Assembly (NCBI GenBank): GCA_038227995.1
Contig: JBBRPP010000028.1
Coordinates: forward strand, 1-64,000
Reading direction: 5' to 3'
DNA: 64,000 nt
Source: WLMZ01 sp038227995
GTDB lineage: Bacteria > Actinomycetota > Acidimicrobiia > Acidimicrobiales > Ilumatobacteraceae
Shown here: positions 23,659-32,056 of the stretch, piece after piece
Layout: each line of letters starts with the position of its first letter
Numbering within the stretch: the first letter of the stretch is position 1
Position numbers and translations under genes: made by a program
Notes under the pieces: model-generated
Seen by the model: the letters and a program-made list of their open reading frames with translations, nothing else
What the model was told of the DNA's origin: nothing
Databases searched by the model: none

Positions 23659-24885
23659 TCAGGAGGTGCGCTGGGTGCCGACCTTGAGCTCGCGGAACGG
23701 CACGGAGGTGTCGACCGACGGCTCGCGCGGCAGGCCCAGGACGCGCTCGCCGATGATGTTGCGCTGGATCTCGTCGGTGCCACCGGCGATGCCGCTCTGG
23801 AACGAATTGAGGACGTTCTTGTTGAGGTACGAACCACCCGCTTCGTCCCACGCCACCGATACCGGGCCGGCGATCTCGAGCGCGATCTCGCGATAGCGCC
23901 AGGAGATGACCGACCCCATCAGCTTGCCCAGTGACCCACCCGGGCCGGGTGTCTTGCCGGCCTTCATCTCGGCGCGCGTGCGCAGCGCCACCATCGACTT
24001 GGTGGACTCCATGCAGTACATCTTCATCAGCTGATCGCGCACGACCGGGTCGTTGATCGCACCGTTGGCCTTGGCGATGCCGGCGAGCAGATCGAAGTGA
24101 GGCTGGCTGACACGACCCGACCCGCCCGAACCGATCGCGACGCGCTCGTACATCAGCATGCTGGTGGCCAGTCCCCACCCCTTGTTGAGCTCGCCGATCT
24201 GCTGATCCTTGGGGATGCGAACGTTGGTGAAGAAGACCTCGTTGAAGTGGTTGCCGCCGTCGATCTGATGGATCGGCCGGATCTCGACGCCGGGCGCCTT
24301 CATGTCGAGGATGAACATCGAGATGCCGCGATGCTTGGGCTGATCCGGGTCGGTACGGGCGACGATCACGCCATAGTCGGAGAGGTGCGCCAGCGTGGTC
24401 CACACCTTCTGACCGTTGAGGATCCACTCGTCGCCGTCCAGCTCGGCTTTCGACTGCAGGCTGGCCACATCAGAGCCGGCGCCGGGCTCGGAGAACATCT
24501 GGCACCACAGGGTGCGACCGGCGATCATGTCCGGCATGTAGGCCTTGCGCTGCTCATCGGTGCCGAACTCGTTGACCATCGGCAGACACATGCCGTGGCT
24601 GATGATGAACTCGCCGGCCTGCGACGGAAACCCTGCCTGCTCTTCGCGCCAGATCCTCTCGTGCACCGACGTGAGCCCGGCGCCACCGAACTCCTTGGCG
24701 TATGTGAGGCCACCGAGACCCGCTTCGCTCAACGCCTCGAGGAACCGCTTGTCGCTGGCGAAGGTGGACCCGCCCGCTGGTGCGGGGTGCGTCTCCAAGA
24801 AGGCCTTGCACTTGGCGCGGAAGGCGTCGAGGTCGTCGACGTCGGCCTCGATCGATGGGCCTGCGCTGTTGATGGTGTCGGTCAT
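23659..24885 (-). CDS. Acyl-CoA dehydrogenase
   Basis: 408 residues from ATG 24885. All signatures of the family are present: the substrate/FAD segment QMFSEPGAGSDVA, the FAD-binding WTTLAHLSDYG, and the C-terminal GGTDEIQRNIIGERVLG. It would oxidise an acyl-CoA to the enoyl-CoA with FAD. The catalytic Glu position was not assigned, so the chain-length class is open. Divergent from a MarR-family regulator with a shared palindrome between them, so it is probably repressed by that regulator. Confidence 0.9.
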   Translation of the reverse strand: MTDTINSAGPSIEADVDDLDAFRAKCKAFLETHPAPAGGSTFASDKRFLEALSEAGLGGLTYAKEFGGAGLTSVHERIWREEQAGFPSQAGEFIISHGMCLPMVNEFGTDEQRKAYMPDMIAGRTLWCQMFSEPGAGSDVASLQSKAELDGDEWILNGQKVWTTLAHLSDYGVIVARTDPDQPKHRGISMFILDMKAPGVEIRPIHQIDGGNHFNEVFFTNVRIPKDQQIGELNKGWGLATSMLMYERVAIGSGGSGRVSQPHFDLLAGIAKANGAINDPVVRDQLMKMYCMESTKSMVALRTRAEMKAGKTPGPGGSLGKLMGSVISWRYREIALEIAGPVSVAWDEAGGSYLNKNVLNSFQSGIAGGTDEIQRNIIGERVLGLPREPSVDTSVPFRELKVGTQRTS

Positions 24886-24900
24886 GGCTTCGATTCCTCG

Positions 24901-24929
24901 TGTGGCGATTCGGGTTGTGGCGATTCGGG
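24901..24929. repeat. Direct repeat TGTGGCGATTCGGG x2
   Basis: Two perfect 14-bp copies (24901-24914 and 24916-24929) with a 15-bp period lie in the leader of the acyl-CoA dehydrogenase gene, between its start and the palindrome at 24937. They could be binding sites for an activator or a simple duplication. Confidence 0.7.
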
Positions 24930-24936
24930 CAGATTG

Positions 24937-24948
24937 TATGGTGCCATA
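24937..24948. promoter_or_regulatory. Palindrome between marR-type gene and acyl-CoA dehydrogenase
   Basis: TATGGTGCCATA is palindromic except for its central two bases and sits in an AT-rich patch (TTGTATGGTGCCATATAG) that could contain back-to-back -10 regions. MarR-family dimers bind such sites between themselves and a divergent target. The assignment is by position. Confidence 0.5.
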
Positions 24949-25010
24949 TAGTGTGCCGCCAGTCGTCATCGGGCGACGCGTGTGCGTAGGGAGGGCCGGG
25001 TGACGGAACA

Positions 25011-25481
25011 GTGACAGCACACCCTTCGACCTCGCACGAGCTCGACGCACCGCCGTGGTTGCGCGTCGAGTCGACCCTGATGGCGACGGCACGCGCGATC
25101 CGCGAGGCGTTCGATGCCCGGTTCGCTCCACTGGGGTTGAACCTCACCCAGGCGAGCATCATCGCTTACGTCGAAGAGTTCGGGCCGATCACCCAGACCC
25201 GCATCGCCGATCATCTTCGCCTCGGCCGCGCCGTCATCGGAGCGACGATCGATCGCCTGCAGGAACGCGACCTTCTCGAGCGTCATCCCGACGCCGTCGA
25301 CCGCCGCGTCTGGCTCGTGTCACTCACGACCTCTGGGCGTTCAACCGCTGCGCGAATCGCCAAGATCGACGAGGTCTTACGGGCCGAACTCCGCGACGGC
25401 ATCAGCCGCGAGGAACGTCAGGCCCTGGCGTCGGTGATGACCCGGCTGCAGCAGAACCTGGCGCGCGCGATCAGCGACTGA
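25011..25481 (+). CDS. MarR-family transcriptional regulator
   Basis: 156 residues, GTG start at 25011. The winged helix-turn-helix is clear: FGPITQTRIADHLRLGRAVIGATIDRLQERDLLERH, with the wing DAVDRRVWLVSLT and long dimerisation helices on both sides. Divergent from acyl-CoA dehydrogenase with a palindrome between, so a local repressor responding to a lipid or aromatic acyl-CoA is likely. Confidence 0.9.
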   Translation: MTAHPSTSHELDAPPWLRVESTLMATARAIREAFDARFAPLGLNLTQASIIAYVEEFGPITQTRIADHLRLGRAVIGATIDRLQERDLLERHPDAVDRRVWLVSLTTSGRSTAARIAKIDEVLRAELRDGISREERQALASVMTRLQQNLARAISD

Positions 25482-25497
25482 CGCATCGCGCAACGGT

Positions 25498-26127
25498 TCA
25501 GGCCGGGCGGACGTTTTCCGGTGGATCGAGGCGCAGGTAGAGATCGAAGAGGTGGTCGCGCCAGGTGTGGTCGCGACCCTCGACCTCGGGCTCGATCACC
25601 GTTCCGGTGGTGTACCAGTCGTACATCGTCCGGCCCATCTCCTGGCCTCGCCTGGTGTGGATGCACAGCGCCTCGTCGGGGATGACCGCGGGTCGATCTT
25701 CGTTGAGCACGACCTGCATGATCTCGCCGGGCGTCGGGTCCTTCGGCGAGTTGGCCAGGAAGCCGGCAGCTTGCGCGGCGTAGACGAGGCGGTCGTACGA
25801 ACCGGACGGCGACGCCTCGGCACTCTGCCACAGCGCGTAGACGATCGACGGTGCGTTCGGATTGCCGAGCCCGATGTCTTCGGCCGCGATGACGCGCAGC
25901 CGATCCCACATCTGCGCTTCGTGTTCTGCATCGGTGCGCGCCAGTTCGAGCGCGGAACGAATCGACATCTCCATCCGCCCGCGACGGATGTGCTTGTGCA
26001 GCGACGACCGGACCTCGTCGGATGCGAGGCCGTGGATCGTGGTGCGGCCGACGAACGGATCGGTCGAGTAGTGCGGGATCGGACGAGTCCAGTCGGACGG
26101 CACGCCGGCTGCTGATGCGTCGCTCAT
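25498..26127 (-). CDS. RarA/MgsA C-terminal-domain-like protein without ATPase domain
   Basis: 209 residues. ATG 26127 overlaps the P450 stop (ATGA). The centre matches the tetramerisation domain of the RarA/MgsA recombination ATPases (SALELARTDAEHEAQMWDRL, then IAAEDIGLGNPNAP, and later AAGFLANSPKDPTPGE), but there are no Walker motifs and no AAA+ domain. The C-terminal part (RRGQEMGRTMYDWYTTGTV and beyond) is not recognised. A DNA-repair domain ending a catabolic operon with a P450 and a Rieske oxygenase is odd; it may have been reused as a structural or enzymatic scaffold. Confidence 0.65.
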   Translation of the reverse strand: MSDASAAGVPSDWTRPIPHYSTDPFVGRTTIHGLASDEVRSSLHKHIRRGRMEMSIRSALELARTDAEHEAQMWDRLRVIAAEDIGLGNPNAPSIVYALWQSAEASPSGSYDRLVYAAQAAGFLANSPKDPTPGEIMQVVLNEDRPAVIPDEALCIHTRRGQEMGRTMYDWYTTGTVIEPEVEGRDHTWRDHLFDLYLRLDPPENVRPA

Positions 26128-27296
26128 GGCTGCAGCACGAGTGGAAGTGACCGGACGTGGCCGGACGCGGTGATGCTCATGTCCGCAGTCTCGCCGACCG
26201 CAGCGGACTGCCACCGACTCGTCACACCGGCGATCATCTCCTGCACCTCCATCTTGCCCAGCGCTGCGCCGAGGCAGTAGTGACGGCCGGCTCCGAAGGC
26301 GAGCTGTGGCTTGGCCAGCTTGCGGGTGACGTCGAAGGTGTGCGGCGAATCGTAGACCTCGGGATCGCGATGCGCGGCGGCGATGCGGATCGAGACGTAG
26401 GTGCCCTTCGCGACCTGATGGCCGAGCAGTTCGGTGTCCTCGACAGCGAACTTGATCGTGTGCCTGATCGCCGGCTGAAAGCGTCCGCACTCCTCAGCCG
26501 CACCAGCAATCAACGACGCGTCGGCCTGGAGCAGCGCCCATTGATCGGGGCGCTCGGCGAGCGTGTGCAGCGCCAGTCCGGTCGTGTTCGCGGTGTTGTC
26601 GACCGAAGCGCTGAGCAACTCCTCGAGGAGGTACAGCGCGTCCTCGCCCGCGATTGCACCACTGTCGTGGGCGGCTACCAGGATCGAGGCCAGATCGTCA
26701 CCGGGTTGGCGTCGTTTCGCGTCGAGCAATTGGCGGGTGTACTCGAGCAGCTCGCGCTTCGCCGCCCGGACCGGCTCGACCATGGACTCCTGCGCGGTGA
26801 AGACCAGCAGCAACACCTTCGAGAGCTGCGCGAGCAGCTCGGCGTCTGCGGGATCCGCACCGATCATCCAGCAGAACAGCTGGGCAGGGACCTGATCAGC
26901 GAGACCCGACATCACGTCGAGCTCGGTCGCCGGGTCGTGCGCATCGAGCAGGTCCGCCACGAGGTCGCGTGTCCGGACGCGCAGCGCGTCGATGCGTCGC
27001 GCCGTGAACCACGGGCTGACCGCGCGGCGCAGGCGTTGGTGATCGACGCCTTCGGAATCGGTGAGGGTGTGGTCGAAGACCCCCCACAGCGGGCCGTGGC
27101 CCATCTCCTGCAACAGCCAGTCGATGCCGGGCACCAGCGCCCGGTCGTGAAACGCGGCATCGCACGCGTCGTAGGAGATCAGCGACAGGCCGAGCTGATC
27201 GCGCACGAAACCGCCGTGCTTGCGGAGCGCGTCGAAGACAGGATGTGGATCAGCGAGGAACGCTGGATCGTTGGTGTCGAGCATCACGTCCATCAT
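26124..27296 (-). CDS. Cytochrome P450
   Basis: 390 residues, soluble bacterial type. Heme-binding loop FGAGRHYCLG with Cys341, ExxR at Glu269-Arg272, and a typical PERF-like region. In the I-helix the usual Ala-Gly-x-Asp-Thr-Thr reads ASVDNT (230-235): the acid is kept but the neighbouring Thr that helps oxygen activation is Asn234. Such changes occur in P450s that use substrate-assisted protonation or peroxide-type chemistry. The gene overlaps both neighbours in an operon with a Rieske oxygenase and amidohydrolases. The substrate is unknown; no ferredoxin gene is adjacent. Confidence 0.9.
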   Translation of the reverse strand: MMDVMLDTNDPAFLADPHPVFDALRKHGGFVRDQLGLSLISYDACDAAFHDRALVPGIDWLLQEMGHGPLWGVFDHTLTDSEGVDHQRLRRAVSPWFTARRIDALRVRTRDLVADLLDAHDPATELDVMSGLADQVPAQLFCWMIGADPADAELLAQLSKVLLLVFTAQESMVEPVRAAKRELLEYTRQLLDAKRRQPGDDLASILVAAHDSGAIAGEDALYLLEELLSASVDNTANTTGLALHTLAERPDQWALLQADASLIAGAAEECGRFQPAIRHTIKFAVEDTELLGHQVAKGTYVSIRIAAAHRDPEVYDSPHTFDVTRKLAKPQLAFGAGRHYCLGAALGKMEVQEMIAGVTSRWQSAAVGETADMSITASGHVRSLPLVLQP

Positions 27297-28372
27297 GCTG
27301 GCGCACCGACGTCGGCCAGGCGCGGCGCGTTCGATGCGGCGACGATCGCGGCGACTTCGTCGGGTCCTGTCGCCGCCGCAGCGGCGATCTGGCCGAGCCA
27401 GCGGCGGTACTCGATCGAGACACGGTCGGTACGCACCGAGAGCTCGAAGCCTGGTTCGAGGTGCAACTCGGGCGGGTCCTGGTTGCAGACGACGGGCTCG
27501 TCCTCAGCCAGCACCAGGGCCTGGAACGCCATGTGCGGCGCATCGTCACCGTCGACGTCATCGTTGCGCGACACGGTCCAGAACGTGCGAGTGCTCACCA
27601 TGTCGATCGGGCACGCCGTCATCCACAGATGACGCTTGGCTCCGCCCGCGAGCCAGAACTCGATGCTGACCGTGAGTGGCATCGGCATGCGGTACTCGGA
27701 GTGCCCGAACAAGGCAGTGTCGTCGACCTCCATCTCCGGCGGGTCGAATGCGAAACGCAGCTCGCCACTCTCGCGAGTGATCGTCGGCAGGGGTGGTACG
27801 GGTTCGTCGCGCCGACCGAGGCTGCCGTCGTGCACCCAGGCGAAGTGAGCCAGGTCGACGAAGTTCTCGACTCGCCGCGGTGCACCAACCGGCCACGTGT
27901 ACGGCACGCCATGCACGATCTTCATCGCCCCGTCGTCGTAGGCCGGGTGAGCCGGGATCACCGTGCCGGCACGGCCGTCGAGGCGGATCCACACCAGGCC
28001 GTATTGCTCGGTGACCTCGTAGGCGCTGATGCACGCCTTCTCCGGGATCGGTCCCAGCGGCATCGACGGGATCTCGACACAGCGGCCGTCAGCGCCCCAC
28101 TTCCACCCGTGATAGGCGCAGCGGATCGACTCCCCGTCGACCCACCCGACGGACAGCTTCGTCGATCGATGCAGGCACCGGTCGGTGACCGCCAGCAATG
28201 CGCCGCTGTCGGTGCGGGCAACAGCGATGTTCCGTCCCAGCAGTCGCACGGCCAACGGCTGTGACGCCTTCGCATCCAGCTCTGCCGCGGTGCACACCGG
28301 ATGCCAGAAGAGCTCGAGCGCGGCGCCAAGGGCATCGGACGTCGAGACGGCTGTCACGATCGCGGGGCTCAC
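27293..28372 (-). CDS. Rieske non-heme iron oxygenase, alpha subunit
   Basis: 359 residues from GTG 28372, which overlaps the restored stop of the upstream amidohydrolase (GTGA); the longer open frame upstream is that gene in another frame. [2Fe-2S] ligands: Cys66-x-His68 in CLHR and Cys85-x2-His88 in CAYHGW. The mononuclear iron site lies in NFVDLAHFAWVH. Similar enzymes hydroxylate or O/N-demethylate ring compounds and need a reductase, which is not in the window. Operon context with a P450 and amidohydrolases suggests stepwise oxidation and hydrolysis of a heterocycle. Confidence 0.85.
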   Translation of the reverse strand: MSPAIVTAVSTSDALGAALELFWHPVCTAAELDAKASQPLAVRLLGRNIAVARTDSGALLAVTDRCLHRSTKLSVGWVDGESIRCAYHGWKWGADGRCVEIPSMPLGPIPEKACISAYEVTEQYGLVWIRLDGRAGTVIPAHPAYDDGAMKIVHGVPYTWPVGAPRRVENFVDLAHFAWVHDGSLGRRDEPVPPLPTITRESGELRFAFDPPEMEVDDTALFGHSEYRMPMPLTVSIEFWLAGGAKRHLWMTACPIDMVSTRTFWTVSRNDDVDGDDAPHMAFQALVLAEDEPVVCNQDPPELHLEPGFELSVRTDRVSIEYRRWLGQIAAAAATGPDEVAAIVAASNAPRLADVGAPA

Positions 28373-29606
28373 CAGTCTTGGTCGTCGGGCACGCTGCCCC
28401 ACGTCTTGCCGACGGTGGCGAACGTCGGCGTCGGCACGGCGTCGTGCCACGCGCCGCCGCGCCGCCGCGCAGACACCCGACAGGCTCGACCGCGATCTCG
28501 GACGTGATCGTCTCGTGACCGTCGGACACCGGAAAAGGTCCATCACTGCGCAGTCGCACCACGGACACCTCTGCCGCGCGGCCGACAGCCAACGAGCCGA
28601 ACTCGTCGAGCCGGCCGATCGCCCGCGCCGAGTTGGTCGTCGCCATCGCGATCACGTCGACGAGATCCAGCCCGAGACCGAGCATCTTCGTCATGTTCTC
28701 GGCCAGCGAGAACACCGGCCCACCGATGTTGAAGATGTTGAGATCGGTCGAGATCGTGTCCGGCTGATAGCCCTGGTCGAGCAGGCGCCGCGCTTCGCGG
28801 AAGCGGAAGTCGGTGCCGGAGTGGCCGACGTCGAGCACGACGCCGCGATCGACGGCATCACGGAACTCGGGGATCGCCTTGCCGGCCGCATCGAGCATCC
28901 CACCGCCGCCACGGAACGCGTGGGTGATGATGTCGCCCGAACGCAGGCTCTTCAGCAGCGCTGACGGCGTGATCACGGGCGTGTGCGGAAAGCGACCGAG
29001 GTGCACCATGACCGGCTTGTCACCGGCTGCCTTCTGGGCCGCGTCGAGGAACGGTGAGAACTCGACGTCGCCGACATGGCAGGCCCGCGCCTTGAGTCCG
29101 ATCACGACATCGGCATTGCGTTCGAGTGAGTCCATCAGCGACTCGACATCGAGGTTCTTGAGGTCGTTCGCGATCGTCAGCTTGTGGCAGATGAAGTCCT
29201 TGGTGGCCAGGTACAGCTGGTTCGGATCGATGAACGCCAACACCTTGGTCTTCGTCGCCGGGTGATCGATGATCGCCCGCCGCGAGATGTCGAACGTCGC
29301 GACGCCTGACGTGCCACCGTCGATCAACAGCGGCACCCCCATGTCGACACCGATGTCATCGGCCTCGACGCAGAAGTCACCGAGGCCGGCCATCACGTGA
29401 CAGTGCAGATCGATCAGGCCTGGGGTCACGACCAGGCCGGTGCAGTCGCGTGCCTCGACAGTCGGGTTGGCGGCGGCGAGGTCGGGCCCGACCGCAGCGA
29501 TCACGCCATCGCGCACGAGCACGTCGGCGATCCGGTCGGTCTGCGTCGACGGGTCGATCACCCTGCCACCGACCAGTATCAGAGCGGTTGAACTCAGGCC
29601 ATCCAT
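28369..29606 (-). pseudogene. Dihydroorotase-like amidohydrolase, frameshifted near 3' end
   Basis: Starts at ATG 29606. It carries the metal-binding HCH of GLIDLHCHV, a carboxylated-Lys candidate in IGLKARA, and later HLGRFPHTP and DVGHSGTDF segments, typical of the amidohydrolase/deacetylase group near dihydroorotase. At 28450-28470 an 8-bp unit (CGCGCCGC, plus strand) is present twice in tandem. As read, the frame is thrown off after GCLRGGA and runs through the Rieske gene. Removing one unit restores GCLRGGAWHDAVPTP and ends at TGA 28369-28371, exactly overlapping the Rieske GTG. About 29 C-terminal residues are lost or altered. The core active site is intact, so partial function is possible; a sequencing error must be excluded. 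Confidence 0.8.
28450..28470. repeat. Tandem 8-bp duplication (CGCGCCGC x2 plus CGCGC)
   Basis: Two full units and a partial third lie within the amidohydrolase gene. A gain or loss of one unit shifts the reading frame, so this could switch the gene's C terminus and its coupling to the Rieske gene. Confidence 0.85.
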
Positions 29607-29684
29607 GCACCAGATGCTGCAAGCCCAGAGGGGCTTCGGTCAACCCGCGTCGTGCCGTTTCATCCAGCGTTCACACGTCGGGGG

Positions 29685-31031
29685 TCAATGGCCGAACTCG
29701 ACCTTGCGGCGTCGGAACAGTTCTTCGGCCGCGGCCTGAGCCGTGGCGATGACCTCGTTCTCGTCGACACTCAAGACGGTGCCGCCGGCGACCAGGCGAC
29801 GTCCATCGACCCACACTGAATCCACGTCCGTGCCGCGCGCCGAGAACACGAGGTGAGCTGCGACGTTGAAGTACTCGGCGCCGAACACTGGCACGAAGTG
29901 CAGCTTGTGCAGATCGACCATGACGATGTCGGCCCGCTTCCCGACCTCCAGCGAGCCGCTGATGTCGTCGAGCCCCAGGGCGCGTGCCCCGTCGAGGGTC
30001 GCCATCGCCAGCACATCCCATGGATCCCCCACCGTCGGATCGAGGGTCGACACCTTCTGCAGCAGCGACGCGAACTTCATCTCGTCGAACAGGTCGAGGT
30101 TGTTGTTCGACGCCTCGCCATCGCTGCCCAGACCGAACGCGATTCCGGCGGCACGCATGTCGCGCACCCGCGCCGGACCCGACGCCAGCTTCATGTTCGA
30201 ACACGGGCAGTGGATCGCCGACGTACCGGTGCGCGCCATGAGTTCGATCTCGCGATCGTCGAGCCAGACGCAGTGCGCGATGACCGTTCGCTCGGAAAGG
30301 ATGCCGCGATTGTGGAACTCCTCGATCGGCCGGCGACCGAACCGTTTCAGCGACTCCTGCACCTCCCAGATCGACTCCGAGCTGTGCGTGTGCAGACCGG
30401 TGTCGTATTCCTCGGCAAGCGCCATCGCGCCGCGGAAGCACTCGGGCGAGCAGTAGAAGAGATGCTCGAGCCCGACCCAGGTGCGCACCCGACCGTCCGA
30501 CGCCGTGCGGTGCGTCTTCAGCAGGGCGAGGTTGGACTCCAGCGACTCGAAGTATTCGAAGCCCGGTTCGTCGGCGATGTACGGAACGAGCGTGGCCCGG
30601 ATGCCGAGACGGTCGGCGACCCTGGCCCCGCCGTCCATGTAGCGATACATGTCCATGACCGAGGTGTTCCCGAAGCGGAGGTTCTCGGTGTAGGCCAGCA
30701 GGCACGCGATCTCGGCCAGCTCCGGCGTGACCACCTTCATCCCCTGGTTGTAGTAGTTGTCCAGCCAGTCCCACAGCGCCATCGATTCGGCCACGCCACG
30801 CATCAGCCCCGAATGCATGTGCCCGTTGGTCAGTCCCGGGATCACCGCGAACCCGGCCGCATCGACGATATTCACATCGGTACCAGTGGCTCGTGGATCA
30901 GCCGCGACTTCGTCGGCCGGCCCGACCGCGAGGATGGTGGTGCCCTCGACCAGGACCGATCCGCGGGAATGAACGGTCTTGCGACCCTCCATCGGCAACA
31001 CGATTCCACCGGCGATCAACGTGACTGTCAT
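29685..31031 (-). CDS. Amidohydrolase, SAH/MTA deaminase or TRZ/ATZ-type
   Basis: 448 residues from ATG 31031. Metal ligands in NGHMHS, a His in GLHTHSSES, His in IAHCVWL, and the Asp of GLGSDGEASNNNLDLF follow the order of the ATZ/TRZ and S-adenosylhomocysteine/methylthioadenosine deaminase family; the last motif is typical of enzymes that deaminate purine-like rings. It leads the minus-strand operon with the second amidohydrolase, Rieske oxygenase and P450. Substrate could be a purine, pterin or triazine. Divergent from the degenerate Rieske-family gene at 31145. Confidence 0.85.
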   Translation of the reverse strand: MTVTLIAGGIVLPMEGRKTVHSRGSVLVEGTTILAVGPADEVAADPRATGTDVNIVDAAGFAVIPGLTNGHMHSGLMRGVAESMALWDWLDNYYNQGMKVVTPELAEIACLLAYTENLRFGNTSVMDMYRYMDGGARVADRLGIRATLVPYIADEPGFEYFESLESNLALLKTHRTASDGRVRTWVGLEHLFYCSPECFRGAMALAEEYDTGLHTHSSESIWEVQESLKRFGRRPIEEFHNRGILSERTVIAHCVWLDDREIELMARTGTSAIHCPCSNMKLASGPARVRDMRAAGIAFGLGSDGEASNNNLDLFDEMKFASLLQKVSTLDPTVGDPWDVLAMATLDGARALGLDDISGSLEVGKRADIVMVDLHKLHFVPVFGAEYFNVAAHLVFSARGTDVDSVWVDGRRLVAGGTVLSVDENEVIATAQAAAEELFRRRKVEFGH

Positions 31032-31144
31032 GGCTCGACACTGCCTGGCCGATGCCCGCCGGCGCAACGGGCCGACCCGGTTCTCATCGATTCGCAGGAT
31101 GTTGTTCACGCTGGCGAAACACAACACCTGCATGATGATCGACG

Positions 31145-32056
31145 ATGCTCACCAATGTGTCCGCGGAGCTGGCCCACAGCTGGATCGCCGTCGGTCACGC
31201 CGAGGACTTCGGACCCCAACCGGTCGATGTCTCGATGCTCGGCCAGCCGTGGGTCGTCGTTCGGCGTGAAGGCACCGCCGGCGCAATCGATGCGTTCGCC
31301 GTCGGGCAACAGCGTCGCGGCGCAGCGACGGCGGCGGCGGCGGCGGCGGCGGCGATCGAACACCTCGGGCTGATCTGGATCGCGATCGAGCCGCCGTTGT
31401 CTCCGCTGCCACCGTTGCCGGGCTGGGCCGAGCATGGTTTCGCATCGGCTCGATGCGAGACCGTGCGGACACGCGTGAGTGCCGCGCAGCTGATCGACAA
31501 CTTCATGGACGCCGCCCACTTCCCGTTCGTGCACCCGGCCTCGTTCGGTGTCGAAGATGCGTTTGACGTGAGCAGTGATGAGATCATGCGCGACGAGTGG
31601 CTCGTCCGTTCGACGTTCACCGCTCCGTACCAGAACCACGACGACCCGTTGGTGGCGACGGGCGAGCACCCACTGATCCAGGAGCACACCGTCACCAAGG
31701 TCGGCTACGCCGGATGCAACGCGAGTCTCGAGCTGCGCTTCCCGATGACCTCGGGAGTGTTCGGCATCGTCTACGCATGTCAGCCAGAGTCGATGACGTC
31801 GACGCGCATCTTCAAGGTCATGGCCCGCAATGACCTCGACGACGCTGCGATGGCGCAGTGCGTCAGGGACGAGGATGCGATCCTCGGTGAGGACCTCGAC
31901 ATCCTCGAGCGCTACACGACCATGGGCCTGGAGACGGATCTCACGGTCGAGGTCCACACCAGGGCCGATCGGCTCAGCGTCGCGTGGCGGCGCCTGATGC
32001 GCGACCTCGAACAGCACAGCCACACCAACTCCCGCCGAATGGAGACAGCCTCATGA
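31145..32056 (+). CDS. Rieske-oxygenase-family protein lacking its [2Fe-2S] binding region
   Basis: 303 residues. The catalytic C-terminal domain is of the Rieske oxygenase type, with the mononuclear iron motif intact (Asp122, His125, His130 in NFMDAAHFPFVH) and a family-typical end (LTVEVHTRADRLSVAW). It is clearly related to the intact enzyme at 50252-51274. Where that enzyme has CPHR and CAYHGW, this protein has GQQRRGAAT followed by eight Ala encoded by pure GCG repeats (31331-31354), so both Cys and both His ligands are missing. It overlaps the PhyH gene by ATGA. It may be inactive, or may obtain electrons differently. Confidence 0.8.
   Translation: MLTNVSAELAHSWIAVGHAEDFGPQPVDVSMLGQPWVVVRREGTAGAIDAFAVGQQRRGAATAAAAAAAAIEHLGLIWIAIEPPLSPLPPLPGWAEHGFASARCETVRTRVSAAQLIDNFMDAAHFPFVHPASFGVEDAFDVSSDEIMRDEWLVRSTFTAPYQNHDDPLVATGEHPLIQEHTVTKVGYAGCNASLELRFPMTSGVFGIVYACQPESMTSTRIFKVMARNDLDDAAMAQCVRDEDAILGEDLDILERYTTMGLETDLTVEVHTRADRLSVAWRRLMRDLEQHSHTNSRRMETAS
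31331..31354 (+). repeat. Pure GCG trinucleotide repeat (8 units, poly-Ala)
   Basis: Eight consecutive GCG codons sit exactly where the iron-sulfur loops should be in the Rieske-family gene. Slippage at this tract may have accompanied the deletion. Confidence 0.9.

Noticed and set aside
24901..24929. CRISPR or att-type repeat
   Set aside because: Only two copies with a 1-base gap; no spacers and no integrase nearby.
28089..28368. Continuation of the amidohydrolase frame through the Rieske gene
   Set aside because: The sequence becomes Arg-rich and non-conserved after the 8-bp duplication, whereas the Rieske frame in the same DNA shows conserved motifs.
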